From assembly GCA_964554585.1 (NCBI GenBank), contig CAZKPD010000046.1, forward strand, positions 1 through 17,626: a stretch of DNA of 17,626 nt. The letters run 5' to 3'. Every line of letters begins with the position of its first letter. Position 1 is the stretch's first letter. Below the pieces are notes generated by a model that had not been told where the DNA came from, ran no database searches, and saw only the letters and a list, made by a program, of their open reading frames with translations. Source of the DNA: Perlabentimonas sp964554585 (GTDB taxonomy: Bacteria; Bacteroidota; Bacteroidia; Bacteroidales; Tenuifilaceae). A program made the position numbers and the translations under genes. This document shows positions 1 to 8,343 of the stretch, piece by piece.

Positions 1-58
1 TTCAACATAATCGATTTGGTGTTTGAAAACGGTCAACCTATATCAGGGAATGACAAAG

Positions 59-91
59 GAACAAAGAACTCGAAACCCGCACCTCGCAACC
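59..91 (-). repeat. Dispersed intergenic repeat, inverted copy
   Basis: Read on the minus strand, this 33-base segment matches plus-strand 8344-8376 with about six mismatches by hand alignment. Both begin GGTTGCGA and end TTGTTC. It belongs to the degenerate intergenic repeat family that also fills 8160-8400. It carries no recognisable gene. Its orientation is opposite to the copies on the far side of the phosphonate operon. Confidence 0.55.
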
Positions 92-137
92 CAATTCACG
101 TTCCACCTGCCAAAAGCAAGCATATTGTTTATTATCT

Positions 138-167
138 TTTGAGGTTGCTTTGAAAAAACTACCTTTG
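138..167 (+). promoter_or_regulatory. Bacteroidota-type promoter of the phosphonate operon
   Basis: TTTG at 138-141 and TACCTTTG at 160-167 are separated by 18 bases. This matches the Bacteroidota primary sigma consensus (TTTG, about 19 bases, TAnnTTTG). A transcript would start near 174, leaving a leader of roughly 68 bases before the first ATG at 242. A second, weaker -7-like element (TACCTTTC) lies at 216-223. No operator or riboswitch was recognised in the leader. Confidence 0.65.
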
Positions 168-241
168 TATGATTATTTCGTATCCGAATTATTATTTTTT
201 CACACATAGGCATTTTACCTTTCCAAAATTCACGCATCACA

Positions 242-1543
242 ATGGCAAAAAAGGTTTACGTAGGCATGAGCGCCGACATGATCCATCCGGGTCATCTTAA
301 CATTATCAAAGAGGCCAGCAAGCTGGGGGATGTAATAATTGGCTTACTAACCGACAGTGCCATAGCCAGCTATAAAAGACTCCCATCACTTACCTATGAA
401 CAGCGCAAAGTGGTGGTTGAGAATATCAAGGGTGTGTCACAGGTAATTCCACAGCACGAATTGGACTATGTACCCAACCTACGAATGATTAAACCCGATT
501 ATGTGGTTCATGGCGACGATTGGAAAACGGGGGTTCAACAGCAAACCCGACAACGGGTTATTGATACGCTTAAGGAGTGGGGCGGAACGCTCCACGAGGT
601 GCCCTATACCCAAGGGATTTCGTCAACCCAGCTGAACCAGAGCCTAAAGGAGATTGGAACTACTCCCAATGTGCGCATGCAGCGCTTTCGCCGACTAGTG
701 GAGGCAAAACCCATAGTGCGGGTAATGGAGGCACACAACGGGCTTACAGGGCTCATCGTTGAGAATATTAGCGTGGAGCACGACGGAAGAAAGAAAGAGT
801 TTGACGCCATGTGGTTGAGCAGCCTTACCGACTCTACTGCCAAAGGCAAACCCGATATAGAGGCGGTTGACGTAACCTCGCGACTTCACAGCCTAAACGA
901 TATACTCGAAGTAACCACCAAACCCATTGTGTACGATGGCGATACAGGCGGTATCCCCGAGCACTTTGTTTTTACCGTTCGAACGCTCGAACGGTTGGGC
1001 GTTTCGGCCATAATTATTGAGGATAAGGTAGGGCTAAAAAAGAACTCACTCTTTGGTACCGAAGTCCCGCAAACACAAGCAAGTATCGAAGATTTTTGCT
1101 ATAAGATTACTACTGGTAAAAAAGCACAGGTTACCAAAGATTTTATGATTATCGCACGCATCGAAAGCCTTATCCTAAAGCAGGGAATGGACAATGCCTT
1201 AGCCCGTGCAAAAGCGTACATTGAGGCCGGTGCCGATGGTATTATGATTCACAGTAAGGAGAAGGATGGACTTGAGGTGCTGGAGTTTTGCCGTCACTAT
1301 TCACAATTTGCAAAAAAAGTACCCCTGGTAGCGGTACCCTCCAGCTACAACCATATGTACGAAACCCAGCTAATGGAGGCCGGTGTAAATGTGGTAATTT
1401 ATGCCAACCAGCTGCTGCGCAGCGCCTATCCTGCCATGGTTGAGGTGGCCAAATCAATTCTCACGTACGAACGCTCCTTGGAGTCGAACGATAAATGCAT
1501 GTCCATCAAAGAAATACTCAGCCTAATACCGGGAACAAAATAA
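242..1543 (+). CDS. aepX: Bifunctional cytidylyltransferase / phosphoenolpyruvate mutase (Fom1-like)
   Basis: This 433-residue protein has two domains. Residues 1 to about 140 form a nucleotidyltransferase of the glycerol-3-phosphate cytidylyltransferase type, with the nucleotide-binding HPGH motif at 15-18 and GISST at 125-129. Residues from about 150 to 433 form a PEP mutase of the isocitrate lyase superfamily, with YDGDTGG at 231-237 and the diagnostic EDKVGLKKNS signature at 260-269. The mutase rearranges phosphoenolpyruvate to phosphonopyruvate, the entry step to C-P compounds. The domain order is that of Fom1 of fosfomycin biosynthesis, whose N-terminal domain makes CMP-2-hydroxyethylphosphonate. 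By analogy this protein would both open the pathway and activate its end product; that second role is inferred. The ATG at 242 directly precedes MAKKVYVG, the first strand of the nucleotidyltransferase fold. The stop overlaps the next start as TAATG. Confidence 0.93.
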   Translation: MAKKVYVGMSADMIHPGHLNIIKEASKLGDVIIGLLTDSAIASYKRLPSLTYEQRKVVVENIKGVSQVIPQHELDYVPNLRMIKPDYVVHGDDWKTGVQQQTRQRVIDTLKEWGGTLHEVPYTQGISSTQLNQSLKEIGTTPNVRMQRFRRLVEAKPIVRVMEAHNGLTGLIVENISVEHDGRKKEFDAMWLSSLTDSTAKGKPDIEAVDVTSRLHSLNDILEVTTKPIVYDGDTGGIPEHFVFTVRTLERLGVSAIIIEDKVGLKKNSLFGTEVPQTQASIEDFCYKITTGKKAQVTKDFMIIARIESLILKQGMDNALARAKAYIEAGADGIMIHSKEKDGLEVLEFCRHYSQFAKKVPLVAVPSSYNHMYETQLMEAGVNVVIYANQLLRSAYPAMVEVAKSILTYERSLESNDKCMSIKEILSLIPGTK

Positions 1544-2670
1544 TGATTGCGCCTAAAGATTTTTACCGCTGGTTGACCGACAATCGGATTGATTTTTTTT
1601 GCGGAGTACCCGACTCCCTGCTAAAAGATATTTGTGCCTACATTACCGATAACACGACTAAGCTGAACCATATTATCACAGCCAACGAGGGCAATGCCGT
1701 GGCACTGGCCGCCGGACACCATATGGCTACCGGAAAAATCCCATTAGTCTATATGCAAAACTCGGGCATTGGTAATGCGGTTAACCCTCTGCTCTCTATG
1801 GCCGACAGGCAGGTTTACAGCATCCCGATGCTTTTGCTTATTGGCTGGCGGGGCGAACCGGGAGCCAAGGATGAACCACAACACATTACCCAAGGCGAAC
1901 TAACGCTGGGACTTTTGGAGACCATGCGGATTCCCTACCAGGTACTCAAAAGCGATCCAAAGGAAGCCCAAGAGCAAATAGAAAGCATTACTGCCGAGAT
2001 TGAGCAGAGCAGCTCGGCTTACGCATTAGTCGTAAAGCAGGGAACATTTGAGAAATATAGCATTAAGCAAAAGATAGAAACCGCCTACACCCTTTCCCGC
2101 GAAGATGCCATTAAGCAAATTGTGGATGGGTTGGATGGAACAGAGGTCATCGTTTCGACTACCGGAAAAACCTCACGGGAGCTTTTTGAGTATAGGGCTC
2201 AGCTGGGTCATCCGCACCATGCCGATTTTTTGACCGTGGGCTCCATGGGACATTCTGCACAAATTGCGCTGGGCATAGCGTTAGCCAAACCTCAGCGCAG
2301 AGTTATTTGTATTGATGGCGATGGAGCTTTGCTAATGCATATGGGATCGTTAGCCATAACGGGAGCTGTGGCACCCGAGAACTTTATCCATATCGTCATC
2401 AATAATGGTGCTCACGAATCTGTGGGCGGCCAGCCCACGGTTGCCTTTAGCATGGATATTCCTGCAATGGCACTGGCTGCGGGGTATAAAAGAGCCACCT
2501 CGGTTTCCTCAGCTCAGGAGCTGAAAAGAGTCCTGAACAATATTTCTTCCACCACATGCCCCATGCTTATTGAGGTGAAGGTGAAAGTGGGTTCTCGTGA
2601 TGATTTGGGACGCCCCACCATCAAACCTGTGGACAACAAGCGAGATTTCATGAAGAATTTGGCAGATTAA
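1543..2670 (+). CDS. aepY: Phosphonopyruvate decarboxylase, thiamine-diphosphate dependent
   Basis: The enzyme decarboxylates phosphonopyruvate to phosphonoacetaldehyde, which pulls the unfavourable PEP mutase reaction forward. The protein has 375 residues, close to the usual family length. The N-terminal pyrimidine-binding half carries ANEGNAVA, with Glu49 as the likely residue activating the cofactor. The C-terminal pyrophosphate-binding half carries GDG at 259-261 and NN at 287-288, the thiamine-diphosphate/Mg2+ motif, followed by GAHESVGGQP. I chose the ATG at 1543, inside the TAATG overlap with the upstream stop. It gives the normal N-terminus MIAPKDFYRWL, whereas an in-frame ATG at 1495 would add 16 residues lying over the upstream gene. 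The overlap implies translational coupling. A sulfopyruvate decarboxylase-like function is unlikely next to a PEP mutase. Confidence 0.93.
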   Translation: MIAPKDFYRWLTDNRIDFFCGVPDSLLKDICAYITDNTTKLNHIITANEGNAVALAAGHHMATGKIPLVYMQNSGIGNAVNPLLSMADRQVYSIPMLLLIGWRGEPGAKDEPQHITQGELTLGLLETMRIPYQVLKSDPKEAQEQIESITAEIEQSSSAYALVVKQGTFEKYSIKQKIETAYTLSREDAIKQIVDGLDGTEVIVSTTGKTSRELFEYRAQLGHPHHADFLTVGSMGHSAQIALGIALAKPQRRVICIDGDGALLMHMGSLAITGAVAPENFIHIVINNGAHESVGGQPTVAFSMDIPAMALAAGYKRATSVSSAQELKRVLNNISSTTCPMLIEVKVKVGSRDDLGRPTIKPVDNKRDFMKNLAD

Positions 2671-3791
2671 TGGAGCAGGAAATCTATAGAAAGGGTAATC
2701 TTAACGAGCTAAAAACCTTTATTCGAAGGTTTAGTCCCAACGAAATCCTATTGGTTCGTGGTGAAGGGTCATATGCTGCATCGGGTGCTCAGCATTTCAT
2801 CGAAAAAGAGTTGGAACTTAAGGAGGTTGAATCATTCCATGGCTTTAGCGTTAACCCCAAAACCGAGGATCTGCGAAAGGGCATTTCGCACTTCAAATCC
2901 GGAAAGTATAAGCTAATCGTTGCCATTGGTGGGGGCAGCGTGTTGGATATGGGTAAGCTTATCAGCGTACTTTCGCACCAAACCGCTCCATTGGAGGAGC
3001 TCATTACCGGTGATGCTCCACTAGAGCCACATAAAACACCGCTACTGGCCATTCCCACCACAGCCGGAACCGGCTCCGAGGCCACCATGTTTGCAGTGAT
3101 CTACCTCAACAATCAGAAATACTCTGTAAGTCACTCCATCGTTCTTCCGGATGCAGCTTACCTGTCGGCAGAATTTTTGGCTACAGCCACACCCTACCTA
3201 ACCGCCTGCACAGGGTTGGATGCCTTTGCACAGGCTGTAGAGTCGGTATGGAGCGTTGGTGCTACCCCTCAATCAGAGGCGTATGCTCTTAAAACCATTG
3301 AGCTGATTTGGAACAACCTCTACCAAGCGGTAAATCATGCAAACCCCATAGCCAAAGCGCAGATGCTGGAAGCCTCTTACCTGTCGGGCAAAGCCATTAA
3401 CATATCCAAAACCACTGCTCCACACGCTATTTCCTATGCGTTTACAACGCATTACCATATCCCGCACGGGCATGCCGTAGCCCTAAGCCTTCCCTTCTTT
3501 GTGCAATTTAACTATGCCCTTACCGAGGACAACTGCATTGATCCAAGGGGAGTCAGCAATGTAAAATCTCGAATTGAAAAGGTTTTTAAGCTGATTGGCA
3601 CCAACGAATCCAATGCCTACAACGTGCTAAAAGAGTTCTTTTCCGCCGTGGGAATTAGCATTAACCTAAAGGAGCTCATCGGCCATTTTGACTACAACCT
3701 AATAGCCAATAACATCAATACGGAAAGGTTAGATAATAACCCCCGAAAGGTTACCAAAAAAGATGTTTTAGCTCTTTTAGCGCATCCGTAA
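2670..3791 (+). CDS. Iron-type alcohol dehydrogenase, probable phosphonoacetaldehyde reductase
   Basis: This 373-residue member of the iron-dependent alcohol dehydrogenase family has the nucleotide-binding GGGS at 87-90 and the family motif IPTTAGTGSEAT near 128-139. Candidate metal ligands are Asp184, His252 (PHAISYAF) and His266 (IPHGHAVAL). The fourth ligand, usually His four residues after the Asp, is Gln188 here. The gene overlaps the decarboxylase by TAATG, so the substrate is very probably phosphonoacetaldehyde, reduced to 2-hydroxyethylphosphonate as by FomC or PhpC. Substrate assignment rests on context; membership of the dehydrogenase family is clear from sequence. The operon has no aminotransferase, which argues for a hydroxyethyl rather than an aminoethyl end product. 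This gene differs in subfamily from the iron dehydrogenase fragment at the end of the window. Confidence 0.85.
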   Translation: MEQEIYRKGNLNELKTFIRRFSPNEILLVRGEGSYAASGAQHFIEKELELKEVESFHGFSVNPKTEDLRKGISHFKSGKYKLIVAIGGGSVLDMGKLISVLSHQTAPLEELITGDAPLEPHKTPLLAIPTTAGTGSEATMFAVIYLNNQKYSVSHSIVLPDAAYLSAEFLATATPYLTACTGLDAFAQAVESVWSVGATPQSEAYALKTIELIWNNLYQAVNHANPIAKAQMLEASYLSGKAINISKTTAPHAISYAFTTHYHIPHGHAVALSLPFFVQFNYALTEDNCIDPRGVSNVKSRIEKVFKLIGTNESNAYNVLKEFFSAVGISINLKELIGHFDYNLIANNINTERLDNNPRKVTKKDVLALLAHP

Positions 3792-3839
3792 CCCTTTCTA
3801 ATCGTGTTAATTGCCCTAATCAATTCATTGTCTTCTATC

Positions 3840-5097
3840 ATGACACCATTTCTGCTCTACATTGACCCCGCTTCTACCAGTGCATTACTTTACATTATTG
3901 TTGCGCTTGTGGCGACCGTTGCGTTTGCCCTGCGAGGCTATTTTTATCGCATAAAAAACCTGATTCTGGGGCGTGGGTTTACCCCTGCTGACGACCTAAA
4001 AGGGATGGATATCGTTTTCTACTCCGAGGGGAAGCAGTACTGGCCTATCTTTCTCCCTATTATACGGGCTTTGGAGGAAAAGAATATCGCTTGCGCTTAC
4101 CTCACTTCGGACAAGAACGACCCGGGACTCTCCCACCCATCCGCACTGGTTACCTCAAAATATATTGGTAACCTTACCATGACATCGGTGTACCTTAAAA
4201 AGCTGAAAGCTAAATTTGTGGGCATGACCACTCCCCAGCNNNNNNNNNNATGTGATGATGATACAGCGCTCCAAGGGGGTAAACCACTACGCGCATATCT
4301 TTCATGCGCCTACCGACGTATTCACCTATCGCAAATTCGCATTCGACTATTTTGACTCCGTTTTTTGTACCGGCCCCCATCAAATGGAGGGGATCCGCAA
4401 GTTGGAGGAGAAACGGGGAACGCCTAAAAAACTACTGCTTGAAACGGGGCTCACCTACTACGATTTGATGGTTGAGGAGCTAAAAAACGCCCCATCTCCG
4501 CAAAAGAAAAACCCTCTTGTTTTGGTTGCTCCCACATGGAAAGAGTATTCCATCATCAACCGATTTGGAACCGCCTTTTTTGACCATTTGCTGTCAAACA
4601 CCCCATTCGATGTTATCCTTCGGCCACACCCGCAGTCGTTCGTGAGCTTTCCCAAGCTTATGGATGAGCTTACGGAGTATGCTCAACAGAATCCCAGGCT
4701 GACCATTGACGCTAACCCTTCGGGTATTGAGAGCATGGTAAAATCGGATATGATGATTAGCGACCTGTCGGGGGTGATTTGGGATTACGCATTCCTTTTT
4801 TCTAAGCCTGTTTTACTGCTTAAAACGCCATTCGAGGCCATAGAAGGGTTTGAGGGGAGCGAGCTGGATTACCCCATGTGGGAGGTTCGGGAGCGCCCAC
4901 GCCTTGGGCGTGAGTTTGACGAGAACGATGTGGAGCATATTGGGAGCATTGTACAGGAACTATTGCAAAATCCTCAGGCATCGCAGTTGGAGCAGCTTAG
5001 GGATGAATCGGTTTACAATTTTGGGCATGCGGGAGAGGCAGCAGCAAACCAAATTTTAGAGATAATTGGTAAGATAAATAGCAGACAATCTAAATAA
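3840..5097 (+). CDS. CDP-glycerol glycerophosphotransferase family protein (TagF-like), interrupted by an assembly gap
   Basis: The reading frame from 3840 to the N-run and the one after it are two parts of one gene. The first part has a membrane segment (about residues 8-30), then a Rossmann-like start (DIVFYSEGKQYWP) ending in TTPQ. The second part continues VMMIQRSKGV, then HIFHAPTD, RPHPQ and SDLSGVIWDYAF, which correspond to the conserved His, Arg-Pro-His and Ser-Asp regions of the TagF polymerase family. Enzymes of this family move a phospho-alcohol from a CDP-activated donor onto an acceptor at the inner face of the membrane. In this operon the donor could be the CMP-activated phosphonate, which is inference. 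I prefer the ATG at 3840 because it starts directly before the membrane segment; a GTG at 3804 is possible. The two parts are out of frame only because ten N are placed at 4240-4249. The downstream gene begins six bases after the stop. Confidence 0.85.
4240..4249. other. Run of 10 N (assembly gap) inside the TagF-like gene
   Basis: Ten N interrupt an otherwise continuous coding sequence. The flanking frames join only if the true gap length is a multiple of three. A three-base gap would read TTPQ-Leu-Asp-Val-Met-Met-Ile-Gln, as expected for this family, so the N count is probably a placeholder. Confidence 0.97.
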
Positions 5098-5103
5098 CAA
5101 GCA

Positions 5104-8100
5104 ATGTTTTTCGAAATTATAGTGGCCCCGTTCTTATTCTTTATCAAGTGGATTTACGCCTTGGCATTCGGCCTTACCGGAAGCCATGGGCTAAGCATCA
5201 TTCTGCTCAGCTTTTGCGTTTCGCTGGTGCTATTGCCCATCTTTATCCTGATTGAGCGGGCAAAGAAGCGCAACGATGCCATCAAGCAGCGCATGAAGCC
5301 CGTGGCCGATGAGATTAAGCGGTGCTACAAAGGGCAAGAGCGATACTACTACCTTAAAACCCTGAACAAGCAACACGGGTTCAGCCCGATTAAAGCGCTG
5401 ATTCCCATCCTAAGCCTACTGCTACAGATTCCCTTTTTTATTGCTGCATACCAATTTTTAAAGGATTATGAGCCCTTGGCAGGAGTTCAATTCCTGTTTA
5501 TCAACGACCTGAGCGCTCCCGACGGGCTATTGGGTTCCGTGCATCTACTGCCCATTCTGATGACCTTGGTAAACATAGCCACGGCCTACCTTTACACCCT
5601 AAAGGGTGATAAGTCGGAGAGAACCCAAATGTACGTGGTGGCCGGCCTGTTTCTGGTGCTGCTGTTCAACCTTCCCTCGGGGCTAGTGCTCTACTGGACC
5701 ATGAATAACGTATTCAGCTTCTTTAGGCTGTTTATTACCAACCCTGAGGTGTTTCCGGTTGTATCCCAAAAGGCATCTTACCACTTCAACAGCATTGATA
5801 GGAACAAACTAATGCTCAACGCAAAAAAACACCTGCCCAAAGCGATTATCGCTTTCATCCTTTTTTCAGCTCTGCTAATTTTACTACAACTACAATGGGC
5901 TTTTAAATACAACTTTCATCAATTCCCACTACGTGTAGTGTTCTCCTTAATTGCAAGCGCTATTATTTCAATTCTCATTTTAGGAATACTATCATTCTCC
6001 AGAACAAAAATCAGCGTAAACCAATTATTGCTTTCTAATAATACTACCGTTTTTTACAGCTTGCTATTCCTTGCGTTGTATTTCTACTTCGCTTCTCAAT
6101 TCTATTTCACAGGGCTTAATAGCAGCCTGTTAACCATATCATTAATTTTTTCTATCCCTTTGGAGATAATCAGCATTGCCGGTTTGGTTCGAATGCGAAA
6201 GAATGTGAAACCGTTGTTGTGGGTTACCCTGCTTATAACCATCTCTTTACTAATTTGCCTCCAGCTTTATGTGCTCCTACCAGTAGGATTAAAAAATAGG
6301 GAGTGGTTGAGTTTTTTATATGTAGGATACAATTCTATTAATCCATGGGCCAACTTTTCCACATTTAGCCTAATTGCTATTCTTATCTACCTCCCTTTCT
6401 ACTCAAAGTCGCGTCGTATAGCCCAAGCGAGCTCATTAAAATCAAGCTGGCTCATATTCCTGCTCTCGGCCTTTTACATTTTAGGGAACCTCTTCTTTTG
6501 GAATCCATTAATTGTCTATTCCTCCTATCCAACCCACTTTGATTTCCCGGCCATTAGCCTTGTACAAAACAACCTTCTACTGTTTATTGGATTCTTTGTG
6601 GGACTCACTTTGCTTTATTTGATTGTACCAAAAAGGCATAGAAGCATAGCCGATAAAATACTGCTCATCCTTGTTATCGTTTCTTTTCTTTACAGCTCCA
6701 TTATCCCCCTTGATATGGGTGTGCTGAATGTTAATCACTTTTCAAACCAAGATAATCTGGCCAAAGGGAGTTGGTACTACCTATTAGAAGCGGGATTATT
6801 AGTAACCGTAGGGTTTGGAGTTAATTGGTTATACCAACGGGTAAAAGTGAAACACATCGCCCTCTCCCTTATCCTGCTGAATGCGCTTATCATAGGCAAT
6901 AGCTCCATTAAAGCATCTAAAACGAATACATTTTTTTCAAAAAACACTATTATACAAGGTGTTGATGAAGGAAACCCAACCATCAATTTCTCTAAAACCG
7001 AAAAAAACTTAGTGCTTTTTATTAGTGATGCGTCCCAAGGTTGGTATATGCACGAATACCTTGAAGCAGATCCCTCGTTAAAAGAGGTGTTCTCAGGTTT
7101 TACTTATTATCCTAATACGGTTTCTATGGCCAACTACACCTACGCATCGGTTCCCTCCATGATGTGCGGCGAGGCGTACTCCATAGCCAACCTGAATAGG
7201 GATGAAAGCCGTTCAATCTTTCAAAAGGTAAGCGATGCATCGGAGGAATTTTACGAGCAGATTAAAGCACAAGGCTACGACTTTACCTCAACTACTATAC
7301 GCTATTCCAATTTTGATCACAATAAGATTGATCATTTTTTACCCCATTGGCACAGCCAATGGGCCCAGAAACTCAACCTTAGCGATCCCGTGGAGATTTG
7401 GTACACCCGATTGTGGGAGAATGCGCTATTCTCATGCTCTCCGCTTTTCCTTAAACCTAAAATTTACAATCGCACAGCATGGGTGGTAAAGGAGAAAGCA
7501 AACCTTAACCTCACGGAGCTGAATGAATACAATTTTGTTCGTGTCCTCCCTCAAATTTCAGCCACTAAAAGTGAAAATCCCAACTTTATCTATATCCATT
7601 CGCTCTATACGCACAATCCTTGGAACCTTATAAACGAAAAAGGGGAGTTTGTACGTAATGTGCATCCCTTTGAATGCCAAAGGGCATTTACATACGATTT
7701 TGCCAAATGGATTGATTGGATGAAAGAGAACGGGGTGTATAATAACACTAAAATTATTCTGGTATCCGACCACGGGCCCAGCTGGTGGCACTGGTGGAAC
7801 AACGATGGAGAGATTACATCCAATGCGCCCATAGTATGGAGCAATGAAGAGAAAATATCGTTGGAACGGTTCCTACACCTTAATCCTCTACTCATGGTGA
7901 AAGATTACGGGAATACGCAACCCATAGATATGGATTGGCGGTTGATGAGCAATTCGGATGTGAGCGCCATAGCATTCGACCGGAACGACCCAACCAAGGC
8001 GGATTCAACTTCGCGAACCGTTCAAACCTTTTACACCACATGGCATCAAGACCTGCGAACAAGAACTAGGTATGAGATTAAACATGCCTTTGAGGTAAAG

Positions 8101-8145
8101 GACTGGGTTTACGATTTGAATAACTGGACTGCGATAGAAGAGTAA
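5104..8145 (+). CDS. YidC/Oxa1-like domain fused to a multi-spanning region and an alkaline-phosphatase-superfamily transferase domain
   Basis: This 1013-residue membrane protein has three parts. Residues 1 to about 215 resemble YidC/Oxa1 without the large periplasmic domain: a first membrane segment, GLSIILLSFCVSLVLLP, a charged cytoplasmic loop with QRMKP, then IPFFIAAYQFL and NLPSGLVLYWTMNN. Residues from about 245 to 600 contain roughly ten further hydrophobic segments. Residues from about 635 resemble sulfatase-fold phosphoethanolamine or phosphoglycerol transferases. Candidate metal or catalytic residues are Asp642 (FISDAS), Thr679 (NYTYASVPSMM, the likely nucleophile), His837 (YTHNPW) and Asp889-His890 (VSDHGPSW). 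This outer domain would act in the periplasm. The position usually occupied by the insertase groove Arg is Ser40, so ordinary insertase activity is doubtful. The gene lies six bases after the TagF-like gene and closes the operon. A role in moving or attaching the phosphonate group at the cell surface is inference. Each domain call is firm; the joint function is unknown. Confidence 0.85.
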   Translation: MFFEIIVAPFLFFIKWIYALAFGLTGSHGLSIILLSFCVSLVLLPIFILIERAKKRNDAIKQRMKPVADEIKRCYKGQERYYYLKTLNKQHGFSPIKALIPILSLLLQIPFFIAAYQFLKDYEPLAGVQFLFINDLSAPDGLLGSVHLLPILMTLVNIATAYLYTLKGDKSERTQMYVVAGLFLVLLFNLPSGLVLYWTMNNVFSFFRLFITNPEVFPVVSQKASYHFNSIDRNKLMLNAKKHLPKAIIAFILFSALLILLQLQWAFKYNFHQFPLRVVFSLIASAIISILILGILSFSRTKISVNQLLLSNNTTVFYSLLFLALYFYFASQFYFTGLNSSLLTISLIFSIPLEIISIAGLVRMRKNVKPLLWVTLLITISLLICLQLYVLLPVGLKNREWLSFLYVGYNSINPWANFSTFSLIAILIYLPFYSKSRRIAQASSLKSSWLIFLLSAFYILGNLFFWNPLIVYSSYPTHFDFPAISLVQNNLLLFIGFFVGLTLLYLIVPKRHRSIADKILLILVIVSFLYSSIIPLDMGVLNVNHFSNQDNLAKGSWYYLLEAGLLVTVGFGVNWLYQRVKVKHIALSLILLNALIIGNSSIKASKTNTFFSKNTIIQGVDEGNPTINFSKTEKNLVLFISDASQGWYMHEYLEADPSLKEVFSGFTYYPNTVSMANYTYASVPSMMCGEAYSIANLNRDESRSIFQKVSDASEEFYEQIKAQGYDFTSTTIRYSNFDHNKIDHFLPHWHSQWAQKLNLSDPVEIWYTRLWENALFSCSPLFLKPKIYNRTAWVVKEKANLNLTELNEYNFVRVLPQISATKSENPNFIYIHSLYTHNPWNLINEKGEFVRNVHPFECQRAFTYDFAKWIDWMKENGVYNNTKIILVSDHGPSWWHWWNNDGEITSNAPIVWSNEEKISLERFLHLNPLLMVKDYGNTQPIDMDWRLMSNSDVSAIAFDRNDPTKADSTSRTVQTFYTTWHQDLRTRTRYEIKHAFEVKDWVYDLNNWTAIEE

Positions 8146-8343
8146 GAGTTTAATGATGGATGTGTGAATCGGAAAACGGGGTGCGCGTTCCGAGTTCCCA
8201 TTTGCGAATTTGCGTGAATCTTGGTGCGGGGTACGAGGTTCGGGTTACGGGTTCATTGTTCCTAGTTCTCTTTTGCGAATCTGCCAATCTGCCAATTTAC
8301 CTGCTTTGTTAGATCTGCGTCTGTGCGCCTTAGCGGTAAAACA

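Noticed and set aside
1..153. Frame open from the window edge that could be the end of an upstream plus-strand gene
   Set aside because: It runs straight through the dispersed repeat at 59-91 and the promoter's -33 element, and the translated residues resemble no family.
43..240. Small minus-strand frame of 65 codons
   Set aside because: It covers the repeat and the operon promoter and has no protein-like pattern; judged to be chance.
242..3791. Complete antibiotic (fosfomycin-like) biosynthesis cluster
   Set aside because: Only the early steps are present; no cobalamin radical SAM methyltransferase, epoxidase or resistance gene follows.
4240..4260. True frameshift or two separate genes at the TagF-like locus
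   Set aside because: The break coincides exactly with the N-run, and both halves carry complementary parts of one family.
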